Shown in pieces: positions 15,593 to 23,962 of a stretch of DNA of 51,490 bases. This DNA comes from Actinoplanes sp. KI2 (GTDB taxonomy: Bacteria; Actinomycetota; Actinomycetes; Mycobacteriales; Micromonosporaceae). The translations under genes were made by a program, and so were the position numbers. The stretch spans positions 1 through 51,490 of the forward strand of contig NZ_JAOSZE010000061.1 of NCBI RefSeq assembly GCF_025630775.1, written 5' to 3'. The notes under the pieces were generated by a model. It did no database searches. It worked only from the letters and a program-made list of their open reading frames with translations, and was not told the DNA's origin. The number at the start of each line of letters is the position of its first letter. The first letter of the stretch is position 1.

Positions 15593-16681
15593 TCAGAGGG
15601 AACGAAGGGTCTTCGCGGCCCTTTCCGGGACGACGTCGTTGACGAAGGCGCCCATCGCGGACTCCGAGCCGGCCAGGAACTTCAGCTTGTCGGCGGCGCG
15701 GCGGATGCTGAACAGCTGCAGGTGCAGGTAGCCCAGCTCGCGCCCCTCGCCCACCACCGCCTGGTGCCAGGCCGAGATGTACGGCATCGGCTTGCCGAAC
15801 AGCGCGTCGAAGCGCCGCAGCACGTCGAGGTAGAGCGGCCCGAACGCGTCCCGCTCCTCGTCGGAGAGGGCCGGGATGTCCGGCACCTTGCGGTGCGGCG
15901 CCAGTTGCACCTCGTACGGCCAGCGGGACGCCGCCGGGACGTAGGCCGTCCAATGCTCGTTGGACGCGACCACCCGCACGCCCGCCGCCCGCTCGGCCGC
16001 GAGCACGTCGGTGTACAGGTCGCGACCGGTCCGGTCCCGGTAGCGGCCGGCCGCCCGCAGCATCTGCTGGGTGCGCGGCGGCACGGTCGGGTACGCGTAG
16101 ATCTGCCCGTGCGGGTGATGCAGGGTCACGCCGATCTCGACGCCCCGGTTCTCGAACGGGAAGACCTGGGCCACGCCGGTGAGCGCCGACATCTCGGCGG
16201 TGCGGTCGGCGAGCACGTCGACGACCGTACGCACCCGGGACGGCGCGAGCTTGCCGAACGAGCCGTTGTGGTCGCTGGTGAAGCAGATGACCTCGCAGCG
16301 GCCGACCCCGGCGCGCACCGGCACCTGGTCGGTCAGGGACGTGATCTCGTCGGGTTGGAGGCGGTCGCTGAACGACGGGAACTGGTTCTCGAAGACCACC
16401 ACGTCGTAGTCGGGCGCCGGGATCTCGCTGGCGAACGACGGGCTCGACGGGCAGAGCGGGCAGGCGTCGCTGGGCGGCAGGAACGTCCGGGTGTGTCGGT
16501 GCGCGGCGACCGCGACCCACTCGTCGATCAGCGGGTCGTAGCGCAGCTGAGAGGTGGGCGGCGGGGGCGGCAGCTGCCGGGTGTCCGGGTACTCCGCCCG
16601 GTGGACCTGCGCCTCCTCGTTGAAGTAGACCAGCTCGCGGCCGTCGGAGAGGCGGATCGCCTGGCGGCTCTTGAAGGTCAC
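15593..16681 (-). CDS. galT: Galactose-1-phosphate uridylyltransferase
   Basis: A 362-residue Leloir-pathway enzyme exchanging UMP between UDP-glucose and galactose-1-phosphate. The zinc Cys pair CPLCPSS, FENQFPSFS, and the active HPHGQIYAYP (His-Pro-His) are present, followed by the C-terminal half with AWHQAVVGEG. The GTG start (16681) overlaps the stop of the DeoR gene (GTGA). The longer frame upstream is an artefact inside that gene. galE and galK are not in the window. Confidence 0.93.
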   Translation of the reverse strand: MTFKSRQAIRLSDGRELVYFNEEAQVHRAEYPDTRQLPPPPPTSQLRYDPLIDEWVAVAAHRHTRTFLPPSDACPLCPSSPSFASEIPAPDYDVVVFENQFPSFSDRLQPDEITSLTDQVPVRAGVGRCEVICFTSDHNGSFGKLAPSRVRTVVDVLADRTAEMSALTGVAQVFPFENRGVEIGVTLHHPHGQIYAYPTVPPRTQQMLRAAGRYRDRTGRDLYTDVLAAERAAGVRVVASNEHWTAYVPAASRWPYEVQLAPHRKVPDIPALSDEERDAFGPLYLDVLRRFDALFGKPMPYISAWHQAVVGEGRELGYLHLQLFSIRRAADKLKFLAGSESAMGAFVNDVVPERAAKTLRSL

Positions 16682-17454
16682 TGCGCGCTCACCATCACCA
16701 GCTCGGGCACCGTCTCTTCCAGCAGGGATCGGGCCTGCTCGTCCAGGCCGTCGTCGGTGATCAGCACGTCGGCGCGCTCCAGCGGGACGATCGAGGAGAT
16801 GCCGACCGTGCCCCACTTGGTGTGGTCGGCGAGCACGACCAGGCGCTCGGCCGCCTCGACCAGCGCACGGTTGACGTCCGCTTCCATCAGGTTGGGGGTG
16901 GTGTAGCCGGCGCGCTCGCTCATCCCGTGCACGCCGAGGAAGAGCATGTCCAGGTGCAGGGTGCCGATCGCGGCGACGGCGACCGGGCCGACCAGGGCGT
17001 CCGACGGGGTCCGCGTCCCGCCGGTGAGCACCACGGTCTGGTCGGGGCGGCCGGCGCGGTAGAAGACGTCGGCCACCGGGATCGAGTTGGTGACGACGGT
17101 CAGCGAGGGCAGGTCGACCAGCCGCTGGGCGAGGCCCGCGGTGGTGGTGCCGGCCGAGAGCGCGATCGCGTCGCCGGGCGAGACCAGCGAGGCGGCGTGC
17201 ATGGCCATGGCCGCCTTCTCCGCGCGCTGGCGGACGGACTTGGCGGCGAAGCCGGGCTCGTGCGCGGAACCGGGGCTCACCGTGGTGGCGCCACCGTGTA
17301 CCTTCGCCAGGAGGCCCCGGTCGGCCAGCGACTCCAGGTCACGGCGGATGGTCATGTCGGAGACGCCGTACTCGGTGGCCAGCTCACTGACCCGGACGCC
17401 GCCGGCGGCCCGGACCCGGTCGAGGATGGCGGCCTGGCGTTGTTGGGCAAGCAT
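16678..17454 (-). CDS. DeoR-family transcriptional regulator
   Basis: A 258-residue sugar-type repressor. The N-terminal DeoR helix-turn-helix (VRVSELATEYGVSDMTIRRDLESLADRGLLAKVHGGA) is followed by the DeoR sensor domain with SAGTTTAGLAQRL and VLTGGTRTPSDALVGP. Being coupled to galT through a GTGA overlap it probably controls galactose or UDP-sugar use. I took the ATG at 17454 (MLAQQRQAAIL), which matches family starts; a frame from 17490 would add 12 residues. Just upstream are two CGAACA repeats ten bases apart. Confidence 0.88.
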   Translation of the reverse strand: MLAQQRQAAILDRVRAAGGVRVSELATEYGVSDMTIRRDLESLADRGLLAKVHGGATTVSPGSAHEPGFAAKSVRQRAEKAAMAMHAASLVSPGDAIALSAGTTTAGLAQRLVDLPSLTVVTNSIPVADVFYRAGRPDQTVVLTGGTRTPSDALVGPVAVAAIGTLHLDMLFLGVHGMSERAGYTTPNLMEADVNRALVEAAERLVVLADHTKWGTVGISSIVPLERADVLITDDGLDEQARSLLEETVPELVMVSAQ

Positions 17455-17473
17455 TAAGGCATCCGCACTATTT

Positions 17474-17489
17474 CGAACACGCCCGAACA
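17474..17489. promoter_or_regulatory. Direct repeat at the start of the DeoR gene
   Basis: CGAACA at 17474-17479 and again at 17484-17489 (TGTTCG on the coding strand), exactly one helical turn apart, just before the chosen start. This could be an autoregulatory operator; if the longer start were real, the repeat would be coding. Confidence 0.3.
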
Positions 17490-17538
17490 TTACCTTGCGA
17501 TCGGGCGTGATGGAAAGAGTGGGTTGGCTAGAGGGGTC

Positions 17539-18453
17539 TCAGATGCCCCGCCCTCGCTTGTGCAGCGCCGAGAGAACATTTTCGACCTTGACCGCCCCGG
17601 TCATCGCGGCCAGGGCGATCGCCGTCCGCGGCTCCTTCCAGTTCGCGCGCACGGCCTCCTTGCTGAACTTCCAGGCCTGGCTGCGGTTCCCGCTCGCGGC
17701 CGACCAGCAGGCGAGCTGCCCGTAGACGCGGGCCGCGCCGGGCTTGCATCCGCCGATCTCCGGGTGCCGCTGCATCATCCATCGCAGCGACGAAATCTTG
17801 GTGGCGTACTCGTACGCATAGTGCGAGCTCCGCCCCCAGAGCACGCGCACCAGCGGCTCGTCCAGGTGCACGATCGGCGCCCGGCGGGCGGCCCGCAGCA
17901 GCAGGTCCCAGTCCTCGTTCTGGCTGCCCGGCGCGTCCTCGGCGACCAGGCCGATCGCGTCCGGGGCCAGCGCCTCGCGGCGGATCAGGAACGACGACGA
18001 GTGCAGCATCGCCATCCGGGAGCGGGCCAGCTCGTCGACGGTGACCCGGCTGCGCCCGGCCAGCCGGGGCGTACACCGGCCCTCGTACTCGACCTCGATC
18101 GCACATGTCGCCATCTCGGCGTCCGGGTCGGCCAGCAGCGCCGCCACCTGCCGGCGCAGCTTGTCCGGCTGCCAGCGGTCGTCGTCGTCGCAGAACGCCA
18201 CGAGCTCGGTGTCCAGCGCGAGGATGCCGGTGTTGCGGGCACCGGCCAGCCCGGCGGTCCGCGAGTTGGTGAGCACCTGCACCCGGACGCCCACGGTGGC
18301 GGCGAGCAGGTCGTCGGGCTCGGCCTGGTCGTACACGAGGAGGACCTTCAGCTCGCCGGGGTAGCGCTGCTCGCGTACCGCGGCGATCGACTTGCGGACG
18401 AGCTCCGGCCGGTTGCGGGTGGGGATGACGACCCCCACCGACGGCCAGTTCAC
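17539..18453 (-). CDS. Family 2 glycosyltransferase
   Basis: A 304-residue GT-A fold enzyme: VGVVIPTRNRPELVRKSI nucleotide-binding start, GLAGARNTGI, the DxD-type acidic motif FCDDDDRWQPDK, and the acceptor-side motif EDWDLLLRA. It should add a sugar from a nucleotide-sugar donor at the cytoplasmic face. The GTG start overlaps the stop of the upstream sulfotransferase (GTGA), so the pair is coupled. Donor and acceptor are unknown. Confidence 0.88.
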   Translation of the reverse strand: MNWPSVGVVIPTRNRPELVRKSIAAVREQRYPGELKVLLVYDQAEPDDLLAATVGVRVQVLTNSRTAGLAGARNTGILALDTELVAFCDDDDRWQPDKLRRQVAALLADPDAEMATCAIEVEYEGRCTPRLAGRSRVTVDELARSRMAMLHSSSFLIRREALAPDAIGLVAEDAPGSQNEDWDLLLRAARRAPIVHLDEPLVRVLWGRSSHYAYEYATKISSLRWMMQRHPEIGGCKPGAARVYGQLACWSAASGNRSQAWKFSKEAVRANWKEPRTAIALAAMTGAVKVENVLSALHKRGRGI

Positions 18454-19385
18454 CGCGCCACCTCGAGCGGGTTCAGCGGGTAGCCGTAGGCCCGCAGCAT
18501 CGGGGCGCAGACCGCGCCGACCAGCCGGCGCTGTCGTAACGGGAGGGCGTCCATCCAGGCGTCGTCCCGGCGCAGCGCGAGCCGGCCGACGGTGAACCGC
18601 ATCGGGTTGCCCGCCGCGCTGTGCCCGACCCGCAGGTCGGCCTGGCCGTCGTGCACGAAGTCCAGGTCGGCCGGGGTGACATCGAGGCCGGCGAAGGTGG
18701 CAATGTCGGCGAGCGCGGCCCGCGGGTCGGTCACGAACTCCTCGTACCGGATCCGGCGCACCGCCACGCCGCGGCGGGCGAGCAGGCCGAACGCGGCGTT
18801 GTGCGCGGTCCACAGCAGCGCCGAGCGGGCGGGGGAGTAGCGGGTCATCTGCTGGGCGCCGTCGGTCTCCGGCCGCTCCACCGTCTTGGTCCACGAGTAC
18901 GCGACCCCGCGCGCGTCCCGCACCACGTGCACCACCCGCAGGTCGATCTCGCCCGACCAGCGCAGCACGTGGGCCAGCGCCGAATGCTTGGACGAGTCGA
19001 CGATGATCCGCGCGCCGGAGACCTCGTGCGCGGCCGAGTAGATCCGGGAGTAGTACTCGGCGTACTCGTGCACCTCCTCGGGGGCCTCGACGGCGGTGGC
19101 CAGCCGTGGGATGTGCCGGGTGCGCTCGACCGCGTCGCGCAGGTAGTGCACCCGGTCGACGTCGACGTTGTGCCAGCCGTTGAAGGCGAGCGCGCCGACC
19201 CGCCGCCAGAATCCGCAGCCCGAGAAGCGGGCGCCGCAGCCGCAGCGCTCGTCGTCGCGCAGATCTCGCTGCCAGAGGTGGACGACCTCGCCGAGTGCGC
19301 ACACGCCGGGAAGCTCGCCGAGCAGACGCTCGACGAGCGTTGTCCCGCTACGTCCTAATCCGCCCAGAAATAACACCCGTGCCAC
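18450..19385 (-). CDS. PAPS-dependent sulfotransferase
   Basis: A 311-residue sulfotransferase. The 5'-phosphosulfate loop FLGGLGRSGTTLVERLL is at the very N-terminus and the 3'-phosphate motif region VVRDARGVAYSW follows at about residue 155. It would move sulfate from PAPS to a sugar or other hydroxyl. I start at GTG 19385, which has AAGGTGG upstream and places the loop correctly; the frame from 19430 runs into the promoter. Its stop overlaps the glycosyltransferase start. A PAPS-making APS kinase lies at 29437-30957. Confidence 0.88.
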   Translation of the reverse strand: MARVLFLGGLGRSGTTLVERLLGELPGVCALGEVVHLWQRDLRDDERCGCGARFSGCGFWRRVGALAFNGWHNVDVDRVHYLRDAVERTRHIPRLATAVEAPEEVHEYAEYYSRIYSAAHEVSGARIIVDSSKHSALAHVLRWSGEIDLRVVHVVRDARGVAYSWTKTVERPETDGAQQMTRYSPARSALLWTAHNAAFGLLARRGVAVRRIRYEEFVTDPRAALADIATFAGLDVTPADLDFVHDGQADLRVGHSAAGNPMRFTVGRLALRRDDAWMDALPLRQRRLVGAVCAPMLRAYGYPLNPLEVAR

Positions 19386-19396
19386 TTTGGCCCACC

Positions 19397-19422
19397 TTCG
19401 CTCGTTTCGCTCGTATAACGAG
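19397..19422. promoter_or_regulatory. Divergent promoter region with tandem 9-mers
   Basis: TTCGCTCGT is repeated head to tail (19397-19405 and 19406-19414). The second copy runs into CTCGT-ATA-ACGAG (19410-19422), and TATAAC at 19414-19419 is a good -10 box for the rightward gene at 19448. The same block separates the sulfotransferase and the WecG gene and may serve both. Confidence 0.4.
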
Positions 19423-19447
19423 GCAAACACCGTGAAGGAGGCGACAG

Positions 19448-20293
19448 GTGCCGATCGAGGCTTTCGAGCGGGTCGACCTGGATGGAACAGGTATCGACCG
19501 CATCACCGAGGCCGAGGTCGTAGCGGTGGTGCGAGATGCGCTCGCCCATGGCCGTGGGGGGCGGATCGTCACTCCGAACATCGACATCCTGCGCCGGGCG
19601 CAGACCGACACCGAGGCGCGCGAGCACCTCGACGACGCCGACCTGATCGTGGCGGACGGCATGCCACTCGTCTGGGCGAGCCGGCTCGGCGGCAACCCGC
19701 TGCCGGAGCGGGTGGCCGGCAGCAGCCTGATCTGGTCGCTCTCCGCCGGGCTGGGCCTGGACCGGCGATCGATCTTCGTGATCGGCGGCGATCCGCCTGG
19801 CGACGGCGCGGTGCGGGCCGCGAGAGGCGTGGCGCCAGCCGGCGACGGCGCGATGCGAGCCGGCGACGGCGCGGCGCGGGCCGCCGACCGGCTGGCCGCG
19901 AGCTGTCCCGGGCTGCGCGTGGCGGGAACGCTCTGCCCGGACTTCGGCTTCGAGCGGGATCCGGCCACGTACGAGCAGTTCTGCGCGAAAGTGATCGACG
20001 CGGCGCCGGACCTGGTCTTCGTCGGGCTCGGCTTCCCCAAGCAGGAGCGGATGATCGCCAAGCTGCGGCCGGCGCTGCCGGCCACGTGGTTCATCGGATG
20101 CGGTGCGGCGGTCAACTTCGTGGCGGGGGACACCGCCCGGGCGCCGCGCTGGATGCAGCGGACCGGCCTGGAGTGGGCGCACCGGCTGGGCAGCGAGCCG
20201 CGCCGGCTGGCCGGTCGCTATCTGCGGCGCGACGCACCGTACGCGCTGAAGCTGCTGGCCCAGGCGCCGGCCCAGCGGGTGCGCAGCCGCTAG
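19448..20293 (+). CDS. WecG/TagA/CpsF-family glycosyltransferase
   Basis: A 281-residue GT26-type enzyme. Hallmarks are VTPNIDILRRAQ, ADLIVADGMPLVWASRLGG, FVIGGDPPG, DLVFVGLGFPKQERMIA, FIGCGAAVNFVAGDTARAPRWMQRTGLEWAHRL. Family members add a sugar to a lipid-linked intermediate (ManNAcA or ManNAc in the known cases). GTG start with GGAGG. A 20-25 residue Gly/Ala/Arg insertion at about residues 120-142 is made of degenerate repeats and is not usual for the family. Confidence 0.9.
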   Translation: MPIEAFERVDLDGTGIDRITEAEVVAVVRDALAHGRGGRIVTPNIDILRRAQTDTEAREHLDDADLIVADGMPLVWASRLGGNPLPERVAGSSLIWSLSAGLGLDRRSIFVIGGDPPGDGAVRAARGVAPAGDGAMRAGDGAARAADRLAASCPGLRVAGTLCPDFGFERDPATYEQFCAKVIDAAPDLVFVGLGFPKQERMIAKLRPALPATWFIGCGAAVNFVAGDTARAPRWMQRTGLEWAHRLGSEPRRLAGRYLRRDAPYALKLLAQAPAQRVRSR

Positions 20294-20316
20294 CAGTACG
20301 GGCGTACTGTATAGGC
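20294..20316 (+). promoter_or_regulatory. AcnR-type palindrome and promoter of the VOC gene
   Basis: CAGTACG-GG-CGTACTG (20294-20309) begins on the base after the WecG stop and is followed by TATAGG. It has the same core as the site before icd. The ATG is eight bases past the palindrome and there is no ribosome site, so the transcript is probably leaderless. Confidence 0.6.
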
Positions 20317-20697
20317 ATGTTCGAGCGTCTGCACCATGTTCAACTGCTCTGCCCGCCCGGCGGCGAAGACGATGCCCGGGCGTTCTACGCCGGGGTGCTG
20401 GGCATGGCCGAGCTGGTCAAGCCGCCGGTGCTCGCGGCCCGAGGCGGGTGCTGGTTCCGCGGCGGGGGCTGGGAGGTGCACGTGAGCCCGGTGCCCGGCT
20501 TCGCCCCGGAGCGCAAGGCGCATCCGGGCGTACTCGTGAATGGTCTTGATCTGCTCGCGGCGCGGCTGGAGGCCGCCGGTCACCCGGTCGAATGGGATCC
20601 GCACTTCCCGGGTCACCGGCGGCTCTACGCGCACGACGCGCACGGCAACCGGCTGGAGTTCCTGGAGCCACTGCGCACGGAAAAGGTCAGGGATTGA
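20317..20697 (+). CDS. VOC-family (glyoxalase/dioxygenase-fold) protein
   Basis: A 126-residue single VOC domain. Candidate metal ligands are His in ERLHHVQLL, His in WEVHVSP and Glu in NRLEFLEP. Family roles span lyases, isomerases, dioxygenases and resistance proteins; the substrate cannot be assigned. The gene converges on the GH26-like lipoprotein gene and their 3' ends overlap by 11 bases. It has the palindrome described at 20294 as its likely control site. Confidence 0.85.
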   Translation: MFERLHHVQLLCPPGGEDDARAFYAGVLGMAELVKPPVLAARGGCWFRGGGWEVHVSPVPGFAPERKAHPGVLVNGLDLLAARLEAAGHPVEWDPHFPGHRRLYAHDAHGNRLEFLEPLRTEKVRD

Positions 20698-21682
20698 AGT
20701 AGCTGTCCCGGACCAGGGACTGGAACGCCTTGAATGCGGCCCGGTCGCCGGTCAGCTGGAACTGCTTGGTCGGGCCGCTTCCGTCGGGGTCGGACTCGAA
20801 GTAGGCGACCGCCTTGATCTGCGGGTTGGCCTTGAAGGTCCGCTCGGCGTCCGCCAGCCAGGCCGCCCGGCGCTGCGACCCCCACGCCTTGGCCACCCCG
20901 AACTCGCCGATGATGATCGGCTTGGGGTGCTGCGCCGCGAACTGCAGGAACGGGCCCATGAGCTCGCCGATCGGCTGGAAGTTCACGCCGGCGTAGACGT
21001 CCACGCACGTCCAGTCGACCTGGTCGTCGCCGGGATAGAAGCCGGGCGCATCGCCGCGGAAGAACCCCTCCGCGGTGGGGCACCACACCCAGGAGACGTT
21101 GTCCGCGCGCTCCTCGCGGAAGATCGCCCGGACGTACTTCCACGCCGCGATGTAGTCGCCGGCCGACCACATCGTCGCCCGCAGGTTGGGCCGGTCCATC
21201 TCCCAGCGCATCCGCAGCAGCACCGGCCGATGGATCTTCCGGATCGCGACGGCCTGCCGGCGGATCAGGTCGTCGTACTCGCCGTCCAGGATGGAGCGGT
21301 TGTCGCCGGTGGCCCAGCTGATCATCAGCGTCGCGCCGGTGGCGAGGAACTCCAGGTCCGAGGGGGTGCCGACCGGCTGCTCGAAGCGGCGGTACGTGTT
21401 GATGATGCTCAGCCGCCGGCCGAGGTCGCTCTCCAGCGTGTCGACCGCGGCGAGCCGGCCCAGGTGGGTCAGCTCGTCCGGCTTGATCCAGGCGCCGACC
21501 AGCGCACCCTTCTCCGGGGCACGCACCGGGCCGCTCTCGAACGGCCCGGGGTCGACCGCGACCGCGGCCGGCTTCTCGGTCAGATCGGGCGGCGGGGGCG
21601 GGGTCTGCTTCTTGGGCTCGGACGAGCAGCCGGCCAGCAGCACGACCAGCACCGCGGCCGCGGCCGCCAGCGTCCTACGCAT
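20687..21682 (-). CDS. GH26-like secreted lipoprotein
   Basis: A 331-residue lipoprotein. The lipobox LLAGC places the lipid anchor at Cys19, followed by a Pro-rich linker. The rest resembles a GH26-type (beta-mannanase clan) barrel: RMRWEMDRPN carries a candidate acid/base Glu and IIIGEFGVAKAW a candidate nucleophile Glu. It is the last gene of the reverse-strand polysaccharide operon; it could trim or remodel the product outside the cell. Specificity is unknown. Its ATG overlaps the stop of the methyltransferase by eight bases. Confidence 0.75.
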   Translation of the reverse strand: MRRTLAAAAAVLVVLLAGCSSEPKKQTPPPPPDLTEKPAAVAVDPGPFESGPVRAPEKGALVGAWIKPDELTHLGRLAAVDTLESDLGRRLSIINTYRRFEQPVGTPSDLEFLATGATLMISWATGDNRSILDGEYDDLIRRQAVAIRKIHRPVLLRMRWEMDRPNLRATMWSAGDYIAAWKYVRAIFREERADNVSWVWCPTAEGFFRGDAPGFYPGDDQVDWTCVDVYAGVNFQPIGELMGPFLQFAAQHPKPIIIGEFGVAKAWGSQRRAAWLADAERTFKANPQIKAVAYFESDPDGSGPTKQFQLTGDRAAFKAFQSLVRDSYFNP

Positions 21683-22409
21683 GGGTGCGCCGCGCGGTGT
21701 AGAGCACGTTCACCGCGTACCCGTCGCTGCCCGGCACCCGGCGCACGGCGGCGTCGGCGGCCCGGACGAGCGGGTTCCCGTGCAAGGACGGCGTGATCAT
21801 CGAGAACCCGCGGCGCTCGACGATCTCGAAGCCGTGCCGATCGAGCAGCGACTCCACCTGGTCGTGGGAGAGCTCGGCGAACCAGCGGTCGCCGCGGTGC
21901 CGCCGGGCCCGCAGGTGGCGCAGCGAGCCGGCGTTGCCGTGGTTCTCCACCACCAGCACGCCGGCCAGCGGGTCGGGCAGCGCCTTCGCGGCGAACGCCA
22001 GCGCCCGGTCGCGGACCGCCTCGTCCACGTTGAGCAGCAGGCGGAACATGGTCACGATCGCCGGGAAGCCGGCCTCCGCCGGGGACGGCACAGGGCCGTC
22101 CGCGGCGATCTGATGCCAGTGCGCGTGCGAGCCGACCTCGGCGGCCTTGGCCATCATCGCGGCCGACGTGTCATACCCGTGCGCCTCGCGGACCAGCCCG
22201 TGCAGCGTGCGGATCGCCCGGCCGGTGCCGCAGGCGAAGTCGTGCTGCACCGGCGCGCGCGGGCCGAACTCGTGCCGCACCAGCGTGCGCAGGTAGTCGC
22301 GCTGCCGCTGGTTGATCTGCGACGCGTAGCTGTCCGGCGCGTACGTGATGTTCTCGTACTTCTCGACCGCCTCGGTGTCCTGGAAGACCTTGGTGTAGTC
22401 CGTCGTCAA
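21675..22409 (-). CDS. SAM-dependent methyltransferase
   Basis: A 244-residue class I methyltransferase with motif I VQHDFACGTGRAIRTL, then GYDTSAAMMAKAA for the acidic loop and VTMFRLLLNVDE. The likely start is TTG 22409, which has AGGAGAA four bases upstream and overlaps the stop of the flippase gene (TTGA). It probably methylates a sugar or lipid-linked intermediate of the locus, inferred from position. Confidence 0.8.
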   Translation of the reverse strand: MTTDYTKVFQDTEAVEKYENITYAPDSYASQINQRQRDYLRTLVRHEFGPRAPVQHDFACGTGRAIRTLHGLVREAHGYDTSAAMMAKAAEVGSHAHWHQIAADGPVPSPAEAGFPAIVTMFRLLLNVDEAVRDRALAFAAKALPDPLAGVLVVENHGNAGSLRHLRARRHRGDRWFAELSHDQVESLLDRHGFEIVERRGFSMITPSLHGNPLVRAADAAVRRVPGSDGYAVNVLYTARRTHA

Positions 22410-23962
22410 CGGGTTCTCCTTGTGCTCGTGAACGCGTCCAGCGCGAGAGGGCCGCGAAGCAGCCAGACCCCCGCCAGGAAGGTCGGTACGGCCAGTGCGA
22501 GACCGGCGAGAGCGCCCACCAGCAGGGGCAGCACGCCGAAGCAGGCCAGCGACAGCAGCGCGGCGGCCCGGGTACCCCGGCCGAAGGGGTGCAGGCCGAC
22601 GGCCCGGCCGACCTGAACCAGCGGCAGCACGTTGTTCGCGACCATCGCGCAGGCCAGCCCGATCGCCGCGCCGAGCGCCCCGAACCGGGGGATGAGCAGC
22701 ACGTCCAGGCCGATCGTGACGCCCAGCGCGATCAGCACGTTGACCAGGTTCCAGGAGGTACGCCCGGCCATCGCGAGCACCATGTCGACCATGCCGCAGC
22801 CGGTCGCGACCAGCATCGCGCTCGCCAGGATGACCACCACGGCCCGCCCGGCGGTGTAGCCGTCGCCGAACAACCGCAGGTAGAGCGGCGCGAGCTGGAT
22901 CACCACCAGGTTGATCGGCCAGGTCACCAGCACCAGCCAGCCGGTCGCGGTCTGGTAGAGGTGGTTGGCGTTCGCCCGGTCGCCGATGGTCAGCGCCTCG
23001 GCGAGCCGGGGCTGCACCGATTGCGAGATGCCCTGGTTGGCGAACTGGATGAGCACGACGAATCGCCCGGCAACCGCATAGATCGCGGCCGGCGCCAGCC
23101 CGCCCAGCGCCGCCACCAGCAGCACGTCCACCCGTTGCAGGGCGAGCTGGGCGACGCTGGCGAGGGCGCGCGGCCCGGTGAAGCGCCAGAAATCCCGGCG
23201 CAATCCGCGCCGCTCGACCCGGCGGGTGGTCACCCCGGGCGGTTTGCTCGCGAGATAGAGCTTCCGGATCGCGTACGCCGAGAGCACCGTGACGGGCAGG
23301 TAGGGCGCGGCCCACGCGAACGCGAACACCGGCAGGGTGCCGGCCGTCCACAGCGTGGCGACCCCGGCCGCGGCCACCAGCAGCAGTTGCAGGGCGCTGC
23401 GGACGATGCGGTCGTAGAGCACGGTCGGGCGCATCATCCGGTAGCCGCGGGTGGCCGTGAGCAGCGCGTCGGTCAGCGCCTGCAGGGGCAGAAACAGCGC
23501 CAGCACCCGCAGCCCGGCGGTGTGCGTGCCGACCACCGCACGCGAATCGTGCGCGGTGGCGTGGGCGATCGCCGGCGCGGTCAGCCACAGGCCCACCGCC
23601 AGCAGCAGCGACATGCCGATCACCGGGGCCAGCCCGGTGCGCAGGCAGGCGCCGAGCAGCTCGGCGCGGCCGGTGGCGCGCAGCCGGGCCGGCCAGTAGA
23701 CCAGGCCGGTCTGGGTGCCGAGCTTCGCCAGCCCGCCGGCGAGCACGAACGCGGCCGTGGAGGCGAAGAACGCGCCGGCCTGATCCGGGCCCAGCGAGCG
23801 AGCGACGATCCAGGTGACCCCGAAGCCGGTGCCGCCCGCGAGCGCCGAGCCGACCATGTTGGCCAGGCCGCCGCGGGCGACGGCCTTGGTGCCCTCCTCC
23901 GCTAACCAATCTGCCTTCAGTCCGGTTAAGGGCGGCGGCGGGGTGGTTGGACGGGCGGTCAT
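22406..23962 (-). CDS. Polysaccharide flippase, Wzx/MATE-like
   Basis: A 518-residue membrane protein with about 12-14 hydrophobic segments and the MOP-superfamily look (GLANMVGSALAGGTGFGVTWIVARSLGP, then FTGPRALASVAQLALQRVDVLLVAALGG and the second half). Such proteins flip lipid-linked oligosaccharides across the membrane. It is interlocked with its neighbours: ATGA overlap with the upstream sulfotransferase and TTGA with the downstream methyltransferase. The partner polymerase and copolymerase are upstream in the operon. Confidence 0.88.
   Translation of the reverse strand: MTARPTTPPPPLTGLKADWLAEEGTKAVARGGLANMVGSALAGGTGFGVTWIVARSLGPDQAGAFFASTAAFVLAGGLAKLGTQTGLVYWPARLRATGRAELLGACLRTGLAPVIGMSLLLAVGLWLTAPAIAHATAHDSRAVVGTHTAGLRVLALFLPLQALTDALLTATRGYRMMRPTVLYDRIVRSALQLLLVAAAGVATLWTAGTLPVFAFAWAAPYLPVTVLSAYAIRKLYLASKPPGVTTRRVERRGLRRDFWRFTGPRALASVAQLALQRVDVLLVAALGGLAPAAIYAVAGRFVVLIQFANQGISQSVQPRLAEALTIGDRANANHLYQTATGWLVLVTWPINLVVIQLAPLYLRLFGDGYTAGRAVVVILASAMLVATGCGMVDMVLAMAGRTSWNLVNVLIALGVTIGLDVLLIPRFGALGAAIGLACAMVANNVLPLVQVGRAVGLHPFGRGTRAAALLSLACFGVLPLLVGALAGLALAVPTFLAGVWLLRGPLALDAFTSTRRTR

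Noticed and set aside
21675..23909. Single 744-codon reverse frame covering flippase and methyltransferase
   Set aside because: The first two thirds are a shifted frame of the flippase gene; only the last 244 codons are the methyltransferase.
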